In this document: positions 16,328-25,404 of the stretch, piece by piece
Position numbering within the stretch: the first letter of the stretch is position 1
Layout of the letters: every line of letters starts with the position of its first letter
Source of the DNA: QIJE01 sp048541835
GTDB taxonomy: Bacteria; SZUA-79; Acidulodesulfobacterales; Acidulodesulfobacteraceae
Assembly: GCF_048541835.1 (NCBI RefSeq)
Contig: NZ_JBLEOY010000001.1
Location: 62,001 to 126,000 of the forward strand
Direction of reading: 5' to 3'
Length of the DNA: 64,000 bases
The notes under the pieces: model-generated
The model's database searches: none
Told to the model about the DNA's origin: nothing
The model's input: the letters and a program-made list of their open reading frames with translations, nothing else
Made by a program: the position numbers and the translations under genes

Positions 16328-16420
16328 TTAAATGCAATGAATTTAATTATTTGCCTGAGAGAGGATAGGTATAAAATTGTTCGTAAAAAAGTCTAACCGG
16401 CTTCAATTTAAGGAGAAATT

Positions 16421-16834
16421 ATGAATTTATACAATATAGGTTGGAAAAAATTTATATCATTCATTTTAATAATTGGATTTTTTATTATAGGATTTTCCTC
16501 TTTTGCTTTGGCTTGGGAGCCCAAGCTTCCCAGTAGAGTTCATGGTCCCAGCTCTTGGTATGTAAATGGTAAGGCAGGACGCTATTTTGTACCTATCATT
16601 CAAGGTAAGATTTTAAGTCCGGCATTGGGGATCGTAAAGACGGATTCCAACTGCAAGCCCGACAGTCAAGGTCTCAGCCACTGTTATAACGAGATTGAGC
16701 TGTTATCGGGTAAAATGATTACCATTCAAAACACGCACCAAATGAGCAAGTTTCACTGCCTGTATCCGGGTGAACATGTAAGCGTACGACCTGACGGTTT
16801 ATCATCTTGGGCAATCGTGCAAATAAACCAATAA
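16421..16834 (+). CDS. Small secreted protein of unknown function
   Basis: A 137-residue protein with a clear signal peptide: basic start, hydrophobic core FISFILIIGFFIIGFSSFALA and probable cleavage after ALA near residue 34. The mature part (about 103 residues) has two or three cysteines (SNCKPDS, LSHCYNE, KFHCLYPG), so one disulfide is possible, and reads as a beta-rich small domain. AAGGAGAAA lies just before the ATG. I do not recognise the family. It stands alone between the pseudogene and the convergent cbiB. Confidence 0.65.
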   Translation: MNLYNIGWKKFISFILIIGFFIIGFSSFALAWEPKLPSRVHGPSSWYVNGKAGRYFVPIIQGKILSPALGIVKTDSNCKPDSQGLSHCYNEIELLSGKMITIQNTHQMSKFHCLYPGEHVSVRPDGLSSWAIVQINQ

Positions 16835-16866
16835 AATTAGAAGTATAGAATAAATTTACGAAATAA

Positions 16867-17868
16867 TTAAACGAAAAACGCAATCGCCGGCAATAAGGTA
16901 TAGAAAATGACAAGAAGAACGGATGTCAATTCCATAATATGTATAGTATCTATAATATTTTCTTTGCTTGCAGCGCCGTAATTTTCAAACCCCATAACAG
17001 GTCTTTTGCTTTCAACGCCGCCGTAATGGTTGATCCCGCCTAATTTTATTCGCAGCGCTCCCGCTATTACGGATTCAAGCTGTCCTCCGTTTGGACTCGG
17101 GTGATTCTTTCTAAACTTGACCCATGATTTAAGTGCTTCTTTAATATCATAACTACTGTAAATAAGCGTCGATAAAAGCATAAAAAATGCGGTTATTCTA
17201 AAGGGAATATAGTTTAAGGCATCGTCTAAACGAGCAGAAAAACTACCAAATTTCTCATATTTTTTATTTCTATATCCTACTAACGAATCCATAAGGTTTA
17301 CGCTTTTGTAAATAACCGCAAAGGCGATACCTAAGGCAACTGCAAAGGGCATTTGAAACGGTTTATATAATAATCCGAAGATTAATCCTATTGTAAAATA
17401 AAAAACTACCGAACCCATACCGTCTCCGGTATTTTCCGCAATCGATTCGATAACGGCCCTTGAAATTTCAGACAGGTTAAGATTATGACTGTCTCTGCCG
17501 GCAAGAGACATAAGGGCTTTTCTTGCGCTTTCAATATCGTTTGCCTTTAGAAACCGATATATTTTCATACCTTCATATTTTAGACCGCCAGTAGAAAGAA
17601 AAGAAAGCAGGATATAAACAGAAAAGGAGTAGAATAAAAATATGGAGATCTTAATCGTTATAATGTCGATTACCGCAAAAACGACTATTATTAAAAAAAT
17701 TGCAGCAAGGTTAAATAGCAGACCGGAAAGAAAATCATCAGAAACGCTGTAAAATACTTTTTCTAAAAAAAATGCAATTTTTCCCATTATGTTCAACGGA
17801 TGCAATTTATATCGGATAGAGCCGATATAAAATTCAAGCAAAAAAGCTACGGGAAGAATAATCATCAA
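16867..17868 (-). CDS. cbiB: Adenosylcobinamide-phosphate synthase CbiB/CobD
   Basis: Membrane enzyme that attaches aminopropanol (or its phosphate) to adenosylcobyric acid in cobalamin synthesis. The 333-residue product has several membrane helices and the family blocks RAVIESIAENTGDG (~135-150), NLMDSLVGYRNKKYEKFG, ARLDDALNYIPFRIT and SPNGGQLESVIAGAL, then the GGVESKRPVMG ending. Length is typical (about 310-330). It stands apart from other cobalamin genes. B12 use fits the B12-binding radical SAM protein at 30558-32873. Confidence 0.92.
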   Translation of the reverse strand: MMIILPVAFLLEFYIGSIRYKLHPLNIMGKIAFFLEKVFYSVSDDFLSGLLFNLAAIFLIIVVFAVIDIITIKISIFLFYSFSVYILLSFLSTGGLKYEGMKIYRFLKANDIESARKALMSLAGRDSHNLNLSEISRAVIESIAENTGDGMGSVVFYFTIGLIFGLLYKPFQMPFAVALGIAFAVIYKSVNLMDSLVGYRNKKYEKFGSFSARLDDALNYIPFRITAFFMLLSTLIYSSYDIKEALKSWVKFRKNHPSPNGGQLESVIAGALRIKLGGINHYGGVESKRPVMGFENYGAASKENIIDTIHIMELTSVLLVIFYTLLPAIAFFV

Positions 17869-17890
17869 AAAATATTAAGTAGTTTACATA

Positions 17891-17908
17891 ATGTCCCTTA
17901 TGGGACAT
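17891..17908. repeat. Short perfect hairpin between GH57 gene and cbiB
   Basis: ATGTCCC (17891-17897) and GGGACAT (17902-17908) flank a TTAT tetraloop. It lies between the minus-strand GH57 stop and the cbiB start. There is no U-tract on either strand, so it is more likely an mRNA processing or protection hairpin than an intrinsic terminator. Confidence 0.45.
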
Positions 17909-17935
17909 AACATCTAAAATTATTTATTTATTAAT

Positions 17936-20308
17936 TTATACAAGCCAGTTAATTATTTCGAAGTTTTTATTTGGAACAGTCGTTTCAAAATATCCGTTAA
18001 CCGGAAAACGTTCTATCTCAACCAAAGGATTGTCTTTATAGGTAAGAACTGCATAAAAATATATATTGCTGAGGGAATCCCCATTAAAAATGGAAAGCGG
18101 AATTGCCGCTTCGAGGATATCTTTAAAAACAACTTCCAAACCCGATTCTCGACTGACCGATTTTTTATTAGTTAAAGATGATTTAACTGATAAATTCAAT
18201 ATATTATTATCCATAATATAAAATTCGATATTTATTTCAATATTTGCAGGATTTATAAATTTTATATTCAGCATTTTATCCGACAAGTCTTGACTTTCTT
18301 TCTTGAAAAAGTCAAATCTCATAAAAAACATGTTTTCATTAAATCCGTAATATAATCTCTTTATAAACCTGTCCGTATGCGCCATCGCTTTTCCGGATAT
18401 GATATTCGGAAAATAGACGGCACTTCCGAGCCACTCAAAATAACTACCGGTAATACCGTCTATTTTCGGATTTATAAACGATACTATATTCAGATTCGGT
18501 TTCACCGCTCTTTTTCCTTCTAATACCGGAATAAAATAATCATCAGGTGGATTATCATTCAAAAACTTATAAACATTTATAATATGGGTTCTGTATAACA
18601 GATCATATTCTTCATCTATACCTGATGTTCTATCCTCTCCATACCACCAGTTGTAATCGCTTCCCTCGGCGATATAAAGCTGTTTCCATGCGGCTTTTAA
18701 ATATTCGCCGCGCAACCCTCCTTCTTCCCGTATACTATTATTGGTTTTATTTACAAGATAGCTTCTTGTTTTTGAAAGTAAATCCCATGCCTTATTATCC
18801 TCGCTATCTCCTATCCAGATTCTAAAGTTATGGTTAATCCATGAGCCAGGATATATAGTCGGAATATTATAAATCTCGGAAAAATCAATATTACGCCCCT
18901 GATTCCGTCTAATATCTAAAAATTGTTTAATTTTGACACCTGTTTTGCCATTTTCTATTGAATTTGACGTTTTATCAATATCGTCGGTTATTTTTAGGGT
19001 ATTTTCTACTTTTTTTATGTACTCACTCGCGGTTACGGTATTTATAATTTCCGTATTATTAGATAATCCTTCGTAAAGGTAATTAAAAAAATCGTATCCG
19101 TTGTTTTTATAATATTCCCATGCATTTTCTCCGTCTAATATTATAGATACTACCGGCAAGTCATTTTCATTGTAATTATGCAAACTTAAAGCTATGTTTT
19201 TCAAGTTATTTATTAAATCTTCGGCTGCTGCTTCGGGCTCATAGTTTGAATATTTAAACCCTATTGAATCGGAAAGCATTTTATCTCTAAAGAATATATA
19301 TAAATATCCATTGCCTCTCTTGACTACATACGGCATATAAAGCAGTTTTCTATTATTAATATCCGAAAAATTAACGCCTATCGAATTAAATAATATTTCT
19401 TCATCCGTCGCTATCCAATTTATATTATTATCTATGAAAAGTTTTAGCGTTCTTTCGCTTACACTCCCCTCGGACGGCCACATTCCATTTATTTTATAAT
19501 TTAATTTTTCATCGAAATAATTTATAGCGCTTTTAATTTGATAATCGGCGTCTTCAGGGTGCCTAAAGGGCTTAGGGAGCACTATGCCGTCATGAAAATC
19601 GGCTATATCGGTATCGCATAATAAAGGCAATATAGGGTGATAATAAGGGCTTGCCGAAAGCTCAATCTGACCGTTGCCTGCAAGTTCGGTTATTAGCGGA
19701 AATATTTTATTTAAAATCTGCGGAATTTTTTCTTTGATCAATACATTTTTTTCTGCTACGGTAAATTTTTTATCCTTATTCTTTAACGCCGTCAAAAATT
19801 CATCCGAATTTATTGAAATCGGATCTATCCACATAATGTTAAACAGGACTATTATGTCTAAATAATCCTGATTTGTAAATAAACTTATTTTCTCTCCAAG
19901 CCCTATCGAAGTGCCGGCGTCTCTTAACCTGTAATAAAGTTGCTTAAACCTTTCGCTTTTTTCTAAAAAATGTTTGCCTGAAGAACAGGCTGGGAATAAT
20001 TTATCGAGAATAAACAGTTTGTCGTCAGCAGTTAACTCGAGTATCTTCTTGGCGGAAATGCTTAAAAATTTTTCGTTTTTAAGCGTATTATCGTAATTAT
20101 TAACGTAATCGTCTAATTGTGTCAGTAAAGAAGGAGAATAGTTAAAAACGGCATGAACTTTGGGATAATTTTTTAAAATCTCTCCCATAAAACGATAGTC
20201 CTTAGTGGCATGCAGCCTCGTCCACGGCATTAATATTTCACCGGTAAAATCATCCTTATAATAAGGCTGGTGAAAATGCCACAAGAATATTACGTTTATA
20301 GAATTCAC
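17936..20308 (-). CDS. Glycoside hydrolase family 57 protein
   Basis: A 790-residue retaining alpha-glucan-active enzyme of the GH57 type (amylopullulanase, 4-alpha-glucanotransferase or related). The N-terminal HFHQPYY (residues ~11-17) and PWTRLHATKDY are the first family motifs. GMWPSEGSVSERTL (~255-270) carries the nucleophile glutamate, and the later ILDGENAWEYY (~390-400) is the fourth motif with its acidic residues. A C-terminal beta-rich domain of about 200 residues follows. There is no signal peptide, so it probably acts on intracellular glycogen. No other glycogen gene is adjacent; exact activity cannot be assigned. Confidence 0.88.
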   Translation of the reverse strand: MNSINVIFLWHFHQPYYKDDFTGEILMPWTRLHATKDYRFMGEILKNYPKVHAVFNYSPSLLTQLDDYVNNYDNTLKNEKFLSISAKKILELTADDKLFILDKLFPACSSGKHFLEKSERFKQLYYRLRDAGTSIGLGEKISLFTNQDYLDIIVLFNIMWIDPISINSDEFLTALKNKDKKFTVAEKNVLIKEKIPQILNKIFPLITELAGNGQIELSASPYYHPILPLLCDTDIADFHDGIVLPKPFRHPEDADYQIKSAINYFDEKLNYKINGMWPSEGSVSERTLKLFIDNNINWIATDEEILFNSIGVNFSDINNRKLLYMPYVVKRGNGYLYIFFRDKMLSDSIGFKYSNYEPEAAAEDLINNLKNIALSLHNYNENDLPVVSIILDGENAWEYYKNNGYDFFNYLYEGLSNNTEIINTVTASEYIKKVENTLKITDDIDKTSNSIENGKTGVKIKQFLDIRRNQGRNIDFSEIYNIPTIYPGSWINHNFRIWIGDSEDNKAWDLLSKTRSYLVNKTNNSIREEGGLRGEYLKAAWKQLYIAEGSDYNWWYGEDRTSGIDEEYDLLYRTHIINVYKFLNDNPPDDYFIPVLEGKRAVKPNLNIVSFINPKIDGITGSYFEWLGSAVYFPNIISGKAMAHTDRFIKRLYYGFNENMFFMRFDFFKKESQDLSDKMLNIKFINPANIEINIEFYIMDNNILNLSVKSSLTNKKSVSRESGLEVVFKDILEAAIPLSIFNGDSLSNIYFYAVLTYKDNPLVEIERFPVNGYFETTVPNKNFEIINWLV

Positions 20309-20341
20309 TTTGATATTGAAATTAGTTGGATAAAGGGCACA

Positions 20342-20977
20342 TTAAGAGTTCAATTGTATTAGATTTTCTATATATCCCCTATCTTTAGTCATTGCATCGT
20401 TGGTAAGCATCGCTTTATAAATGGACACCGCCTTTTTAGGTTCTTTTATTTGCGTGTACAGCGTGGCTTCTTTTAGCATTGCGTACTCCTGAAGTTTGAC
20501 GCCATCTATTTTAGACATTTTCGCAAAATCTAAAATAGCGTTCTTATAATCCTTCTTAAAAATAGAGACGGTTGCAAGATTACCATAAGCTAAATATGTT
20601 AAATTATCGGGACCCGGTTTCGGATAAGCGGCTATATACTTCGTCAAATAAGACTTGGCTTTTTTAAAATTGCCGATCTTCATGTAATCTAATCCCGTAT
20701 AAAAGTTAGAAATTTTATAAGCACTCGTTCCGACATATTCATGTCGAAGCTTTTTAAGATAAGAAACGGACTTATATATAACCTTCTTATTTTTACCATT
20801 AAATGATACATAAAGCCTTATACCCTTCCATAATAATTTATCGGCATTTTTATTTACGTTGCCGTAGTAATACCTGATACCGAAAACAGAGCCTATTATT
20901 AAAATAATTAATACTATAACCCCGATAAGCAGAAATTTATTTTTTATTAAAAAACCGTCTACGTCTATTTTATCCAT
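20342..20977 (-). CDS. Membrane-anchored TPR-like protein (YfgM-type)
   Basis: A 211-residue protein with an N-terminal anchor (KFLLIGVIVLIILIIGSVFGI, residues ~14-34) and a helical periplasmic part with degenerate tetratricopeptide-like repeats. Recognisable units are TSAYKISNFYTGLDYMKIGNFKKA, NLTYLAYGNLATVSIFKKDYKNA and YAMLKEATLYTQIKEPKKAV. This matches the YfgM/TPR_21 pattern of envelope chaperone partners, but similarity is weak. It lies 33 bases upstream of the GH57 gene on the same strand and may be co-transcribed. Confidence 0.65.
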   Translation of the reverse strand: MDKIDVDGFLIKNKFLLIGVIVLIILIIGSVFGIRYYYGNVNKNADKLLWKGIRLYVSFNGKNKKVIYKSVSYLKKLRHEYVGTSAYKISNFYTGLDYMKIGNFKKAKSYLTKYIAAYPKPGPDNLTYLAYGNLATVSIFKKDYKNAILDFAKMSKIDGVKLQEYAMLKEATLYTQIKEPKKAVSIYKAMLTNDAMTKDRGYIENLIQLNS

Positions 20978-21034
20978 ATGTATTTTCTCCGGAACATTAT
21001 GATTAGCTAATGTTATAAAATATCTATATAAAAA

Positions 21035-21694
21035 TCAAGCATATTTTTTTAATAATATTGAGACGTTATCTTTTATGCTTTTTAATTCTATCTGCGTCAA
21101 CCCGGCACCGAATCCGATGCCGTCGTAAATCGCCTCGTCCATAATATCGCAAGGCGAATGGGTATCGCTTGATATAATAAGTTTTGCTCCTGTTTTCGCG
21201 GCAATTTTAGCCGTATGTCCGTTCGCGAGGCAGTGTCCCTTCCTGTAAGAAAGTTCTAAGCATACACCGTTCTTTTTTGCGATCAGGGCCTCTTCTTCGG
21301 AAATCAAACCTGGGTGTGCTAATATATCGATATTTTCTTTTAATGCAGCTAAATTAGTCCCCTTTTCTACCGGTTCGCTCAAGGTTTCACCATGAACGAT
21401 AACTATCAGCGCACCGCATTTTCGCGCAAGATCGACGGCGTCTTTTATAAGGGTGGGAGGGACATGGGTTATTTCCACGCCGGGCAGTACCGTAAATTTG
21501 TTACTGCTGCCATAAAATGAATTTGTTTTCTCACAAATTTTTTTAATATTGGATAAATTATGTTCTATGTTGGAAAAATCGGCGTGATCGGTTATTGCTA
21601 TTGCCTCCATTCCGGAATATATAGCCCTTCTAATCAGTTCCGCCGGAACAAGTTCTCCATCCGAAAATATCGTGTGCATATGAAAATCTATCAT
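21035..21694 (-). CDS. PHP-domain metal-dependent phosphoesterase
   Basis: A 219-residue PHP-fold hydrolase. Metal ligands appear in DFHMHTIFSDGE (residues 3-14), AITDHADFSN (~34-43), the GVEITH strand, VHGETLSE, DILAHPG and ISSDTHSP near the C-terminus. All blocks of the histidinol-phosphatase-like PHP family are present. The substrate is not deducible; small phosphate esters or nucleotides are usual. It starts 6 bases after the miaB stop, so the two are co-translated. No histidine-biosynthesis genes are nearby. Confidence 0.85.
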   Translation of the reverse strand: MIDFHMHTIFSDGELVPAELIRRAIYSGMEAIAITDHADFSNIEHNLSNIKKICEKTNSFYGSSNKFTVLPGVEITHVPPTLIKDAVDLARKCGALIVIVHGETLSEPVEKGTNLAALKENIDILAHPGLISEEEALIAKKNGVCLELSYRKGHCLANGHTAKIAAKTGAKLIISSDTHSPCDIMDEAIYDGIGFGAGLTQIELKSIKDNVSILLKKYA

Positions 21695-21700
21695 TATCCC

Positions 21701-22825
21701 TTATCCGTTCTTTATTTTTTTTTGCTTTTCAAATACTCTTTTAAGTCGTTCTTTCTTTATACCTATTGAAACGTCGTCCTCAATTTCGGAAGCTTTAGTA
21801 AAGGGTCTCGGAGAATATTTAAAACCGAAAATAAAATCAAATTTTATTTCATCCATTAAAGAAAGCGTCATTTTAAAGTCTTCATCCGTTTCACCCGGAA
21901 AGCCGACTATTATATCGGAAGAAATAGATATATCGGAATGCCCATTCTTTAACTTCCTCGCAAGTTTTAAATAATCCTGCCTCGTATAGCCCCTATTCAT
22001 AGCCGATAAAATCTTATCGGAACCGGACTGAACCGGCAAGTGAATGTCTTTGGAAATTTTATCGTTGCTGCAAATTAGTTTAATAAGTTCGTCATTAAAA
22101 TCTTTAGGATGAGAGGTTAAGAATCTAATTTTGCCTAAACCTTCAATTTTAGAAATCAATTTCAGCAGATAGCAAAATCGTTTTGTATCGTCATCCGGGG
22201 ATATATACGAATTTACGTTTTGACCCAAAAACAAGATCTCTCTATCGCCGTTTAAAACATGCCTTTTAACCGTATCGTAAATAATACCTAACGGTACCGA
22301 TTTTTCCTCTCCCCTGACATACGGAACTATACAGTATGAGCAGTAATTACTACACCCCTCAATAATTTTAACGGTTACTGACCCGTTTTCAGACATTGCG
22401 TCCGTAATAAAACCTGCCGACTCGTCCATCTTATCTAATCCTTCTTCCATTTCTTCGGCAAGAATATCCGGAATAGACGTTATTTCGTCGGGACCGAAAC
22501 AGTAATCAAAGGATAAGCCGGATTCTTCCTTATTTTTCAATTTAATCTGCTTCGCAAAACATCCGGCAAGAACAATCTTTTTATCTTTATCGGAATTTTT
22601 TTTAAATCTGCCTAATTCGGAAACGATTTTGTGGTCGGCGTTGTCTCGTACGCTACAAGTATTAAAAATAATTATATCTGCGTTTTTTATGGAATCGGCT
22701 TTATAAAACCCCTTTTTCAAAAGACTGCTCTCTATTGAGTTGGAATCGTGAAGATTCATCTGACAGCCGTAAGTTTTAATGAAAAACCCCTTGCTATTAC
22801 GATTATTTTCCCTTAATAAGGTCAT
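21701..22825 (-). CDS. miaB: tRNA methylthiotransferase MiaB, without TRAM domain
   Basis: Radical SAM enzyme that adds methylthio to i6A37 of tRNA. The 374-residue product has the UPF0004 domain with three cluster cysteines (KTYGCQMN at ~18-25, NTCSVRDN, LAGCFAKQ), then the radical SAM CSNYCSYC followed by IVPYVRG (~158-172), FLGQNVNSY and HLPVQSGSDKIL. The IVPYVRG/GQNVN/CSVR set favours MiaB over RimO or MtaB. It ends at RLKRVFEKQKKIKNG, where MiaB normally continues into the ~65-residue TRAM domain. The next gene starts six bases on, so this domain is really absent. The 5' end overlaps the HU gene by 23 bases. Confidence 0.85.
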   Translation of the reverse strand: MTLLRENNRNSKGFFIKTYGCQMNLHDSNSIESSLLKKGFYKADSIKNADIIIFNTCSVRDNADHKIVSELGRFKKNSDKDKKIVLAGCFAKQIKLKNKEESGLSFDYCFGPDEITSIPDILAEEMEEGLDKMDESAGFITDAMSENGSVTVKIIEGCSNYCSYCIVPYVRGEEKSVPLGIIYDTVKRHVLNGDREILFLGQNVNSYISPDDDTKRFCYLLKLISKIEGLGKIRFLTSHPKDFNDELIKLICSNDKISKDIHLPVQSGSDKILSAMNRGYTRQDYLKLARKLKNGHSDISISSDIIVGFPGETDEDFKMTLSLMDEIKFDFIFGFKYSPRPFTKASEIEDDVSIGIKKERLKRVFEKQKKIKNG

Positions 22826-23084
22826 TTTTATAAATCTTACTGACTTTAAAAACCGGAGCCGACTTTTTTTTGATCTCTATTTTTTCGCCTGTTTTTGGAT
22901 TTCTTCCGGAATACGGCTTATATTCTTTAACGGAAAAACTTCCAAATCCTCTTATTTCTACTCTCTTTTCTTGAATCAAAGCATTTTTTATTTCATTTAA
23001 TATGGTGCTTACTATTTTATCCGCCATTTTTATCGGAATATCATTTTTGTTTGCAAATTTTTCGATAAATTGTGCCCTATTCAT
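22803..23084 (-). CDS. HU/IHF-family DNA-binding protein
   Basis: A 93-residue histone-like protein that bends DNA as a dimer. It has the helical dimer body (MNRAQFIEKFANKND, ILNEIKNALIQEKRVEI), the signature GFGSFSVKEYKPYSGRNPKTG, whose RNPKTGE part forms the DNA-inserting arm with its proline, and the KKKSAPVFKVSK tail. A longer frame exists to 23135, but ATG 23084 is preferred because it gives the canonical length and has GAGG eight bases upstream. The IHF-alpha-like EEI/RGFG features do not settle HU versus IHF. Confidence 0.92.
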   Translation of the reverse strand: MNRAQFIEKFANKNDIPIKMADKIVSTILNEIKNALIQEKRVEIRGFGSFSVKEYKPYSGRNPKTGEKIEIKKKSAPVFKVSKIYKNDLIKGK

Positions 23085-23131
23085 TGAGACTCCTCTTAAT
23101 TTTATCGGGTTTATATTAATGTTAAAGTTTA

Positions 23132-25252
23132 TCACATAAGGATATCAGGGTCAACATCTATAACTATCTTTTGAGAAGAAAAATATCCGGATAAGCGTTC
23201 GTTTCCTCGCAATATATTTATTAATTTATGCAGATTAGATACCTGCGGATATCCCTTTAATATTAACTGATATCTAAAATCGTTCTTTATTTTTTCTATC
23301 GGACACGGCGAAGGACCCAAAATAGATATGTTAGTAAAATCGGGTGATTTTATATTAAAATCTACTACCTCCTTTAAATCGGATGCCATTACTTTTAGCC
23401 TGTCGACATTTTTATCCGTTAATTTCAATGCTACTATTTTCGTATAAGGCGGGTAGCCATATTCTTTTCTTATTGCAAGTTCTTTTTCGTAAAAACCTTT
23501 TGTATCATGAGTCGCAACGTATCGCAATAAATAGTTGTTCCCTATAAACGTTTGTATTGCAATTCTGCCGCGCCCCTCTCCCCTTCCCGCCCTCCCGGAA
23601 ACCTGAGTGAGTACTTGGAATGCCTTTTCGGAACTTCTGAAATCCGGTATGTTCAATAAGCTATCTGCCAAAATAACCACAACGAGACCTACGTCCGGAA
23701 AGTCGTGTCCCTTAGTTATAATCTGGGTACCTATCAATATATCTATTTCCTTTTTTTGCATTTTCTTAAATATATCCGCTCCGTTTTTCCCGCTTTTCGC
23801 AATATCCGAATCTATCCTTTCTATTTTAACGTCTTCGCGAACGGCAAATAATGTTTTCACGACGTCTTCTAATTTTTGGACACCTATCCCGTAAGGTTCA
23901 ATGGTATCCATACCGCATTCCGGGCAGAGTTTAGGAATATCTTCGCTATGACCGCAATAATGACACTTTAAGAAGCCTCCTGCATCTGCGTTTTTATTTT
24001 TATGGTAAACTAACGATATAGCGCAATTATTACATAAAAATAGATGACCGCAAGACGAACATATCAAGAACGTAGAGAATCCACGCCTGTTTAAAAACAG
24101 CAATACCTGCCTGTTGCCGCCAATATTTTCCTCGATTAGTCGGGTAGTTTCATTTGATAAGATTTTATCGGAAAATCTCCTTTTACCTGAATTCTTAAAT
24201 TCTGTCTTTAAATCTATTATATCCGTTTCCGGCAAAGATTTACCTTTCACCCTGCTTTTTATGTAGATGTATTCGTATTTTTTAAGCTCTGTCGCATTAT
24301 AATAAGATTCGAGAGAAGGAGTTGCCGAACCCAGCACGCAGACTCCAGATGTTTTCTTGGACAGCATAACGGCAACATCCCTTGCATTATAAAGAAGCCC
24401 CGACTGTTGTTTATAAGAACCGTCATGCTCTTCGTCTACTATTACAAGCCCGGAATTTTTCACCGGAGCAAAAATAGCGGATCTTGCACCTAATATTAAT
24501 TTAATGTCGCCATTAAGTATCTTTATCCAGTTTACAAACTTTTCTTTTTTTGAAATCTTACTGTGAAATATTGCGAAACTGTTCTGCTCCGCCAATCCCT
24601 TAAATCTTTTTTTTATCAAATAAATAAACTGATTGGTAATGAATATTTCCGGAACGATTATGATAATTTGTTTATTTAAACTTAAAGCAAAATCAAGCAG
24701 GTTGAAATAAATCTCTGTTTTACCGCTTGCCGTAACGCCGTGAATTAAAAAAGTTTTATAAAAACAGTTTTTTATCGACTCTTTTATTATATTCACTGAA
24801 TCTGTTTGGTCTACTGTCAAGTCATAAGGCGCTTCGGAAAGAAATGCGGAATTGGGGATACATGCATCGCCTGCCTTTTGAGCCAATGCTTCATTGTAAT
24901 ATTTATCTATCAGATCAAAATGATTCACGTCTATAGACGGCAAAACGGTCTCAAAAACCCTGGAGATATTTTCATGATAATAGGACATAAGAAAATTGTA
25001 CATATCCTTGTGGGCTTCTTTAAAAAAAACAGCCTTTGAAATGCGACGTATCTTTTTTAACGATATTTTTTTATTTTTAAAGCTGCAGGGTTCATCTTGT
25101 TTGATATCGAATATAAAACCATAAACCGGTCTATTTTTTAGAGGGACAATAACTGCTCTACCTACTTCTGCCTCGGTTTCAAATTCTTCCGGTATCAAAT
25201 AAATAAATTTAATATTTGTTCCGCTTTTGGGAATAACTATATCGGCTATCAT
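23132..25252 (-). CDS. priA: Primosomal helicase PriA
   Basis: Restarts stalled forks by loading the replisome at D-loops. The 706-residue protein has the N-terminal 3'-DNA-end-binding domain (GRAVIVPLKNRPVYGFI), the helicase motor with Walker A HGVTASGKTEIY (~170), DEEHDGSYKQ (motif II), GSATPSLES, then zinc-binding cysteines CSSCGHLFLCNNC, CHYCGH and CPECG (~395-450). The late GTQIITKGHDFPDVGLV and GRAGRGEGRG motifs complete the motor. Length matches the family. A pair of AT-rich repeats lies just upstream around 25259-25300. Confidence 0.95.
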   Translation of the reverse strand: MIADIVIPKSGTNIKFIYLIPEEFETEAEVGRAVIVPLKNRPVYGFIFDIKQDEPCSFKNKKISLKKIRRISKAVFFKEAHKDMYNFLMSYYHENISRVFETVLPSIDVNHFDLIDKYYNEALAQKAGDACIPNSAFLSEAPYDLTVDQTDSVNIIKESIKNCFYKTFLIHGVTASGKTEIYFNLLDFALSLNKQIIIIVPEIFITNQFIYLIKKRFKGLAEQNSFAIFHSKISKKEKFVNWIKILNGDIKLILGARSAIFAPVKNSGLVIVDEEHDGSYKQQSGLLYNARDVAVMLSKKTSGVCVLGSATPSLESYYNATELKKYEYIYIKSRVKGKSLPETDIIDLKTEFKNSGKRRFSDKILSNETTRLIEENIGGNRQVLLFLNRRGFSTFLICSSCGHLFLCNNCAISLVYHKNKNADAGGFLKCHYCGHSEDIPKLCPECGMDTIEPYGIGVQKLEDVVKTLFAVREDVKIERIDSDIAKSGKNGADIFKKMQKKEIDILIGTQIITKGHDFPDVGLVVVILADSLLNIPDFRSSEKAFQVLTQVSGRAGRGEGRGRIAIQTFIGNNYLLRYVATHDTKGFYEKELAIRKEYGYPPYTKIVALKLTDKNVDRLKVMASDLKEVVDFNIKSPDFTNISILGPSPCPIEKIKNDFRYQLILKGYPQVSNLHKLINILRGNERLSGYFSSQKIVIDVDPDILM

Positions 25253-25350
25253 AGCTTTATATTATAATATTTTTAACCGTAATATTATAATATAAAATAA
25301 TATACGGAAAAACCGCATCGAATGTAAACATAAAAGGCTAATATAAAAAA

Positions 25351-25386
25351 GAAAAAAGGGCAGAATTTAATTTCCGCCCTTTTTTC
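25351..25386 (-). terminator. Intrinsic terminator after the 25405 radical SAM gene
   Basis: Minus-strand RNA forms GGGC-G-GAA paired with TTC-T-GCCC around a short loop, preceded by an A-run and followed by six U. It starts 18 bases after the stop codon of the radical SAM gene. The A-run/U-run symmetry could allow function in both directions. Confidence 0.85.
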
Positions 25387-25404
25387 TAAAACCCAAAATA
25401 TTAT

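Noticed and set aside
21695..21760. Frameshift as cause of the missing MiaB TRAM domain
   Set aside because: Downstream sequence in all three frames shows no TRAM-like residues, and the PHP gene starts six bases after the stop.
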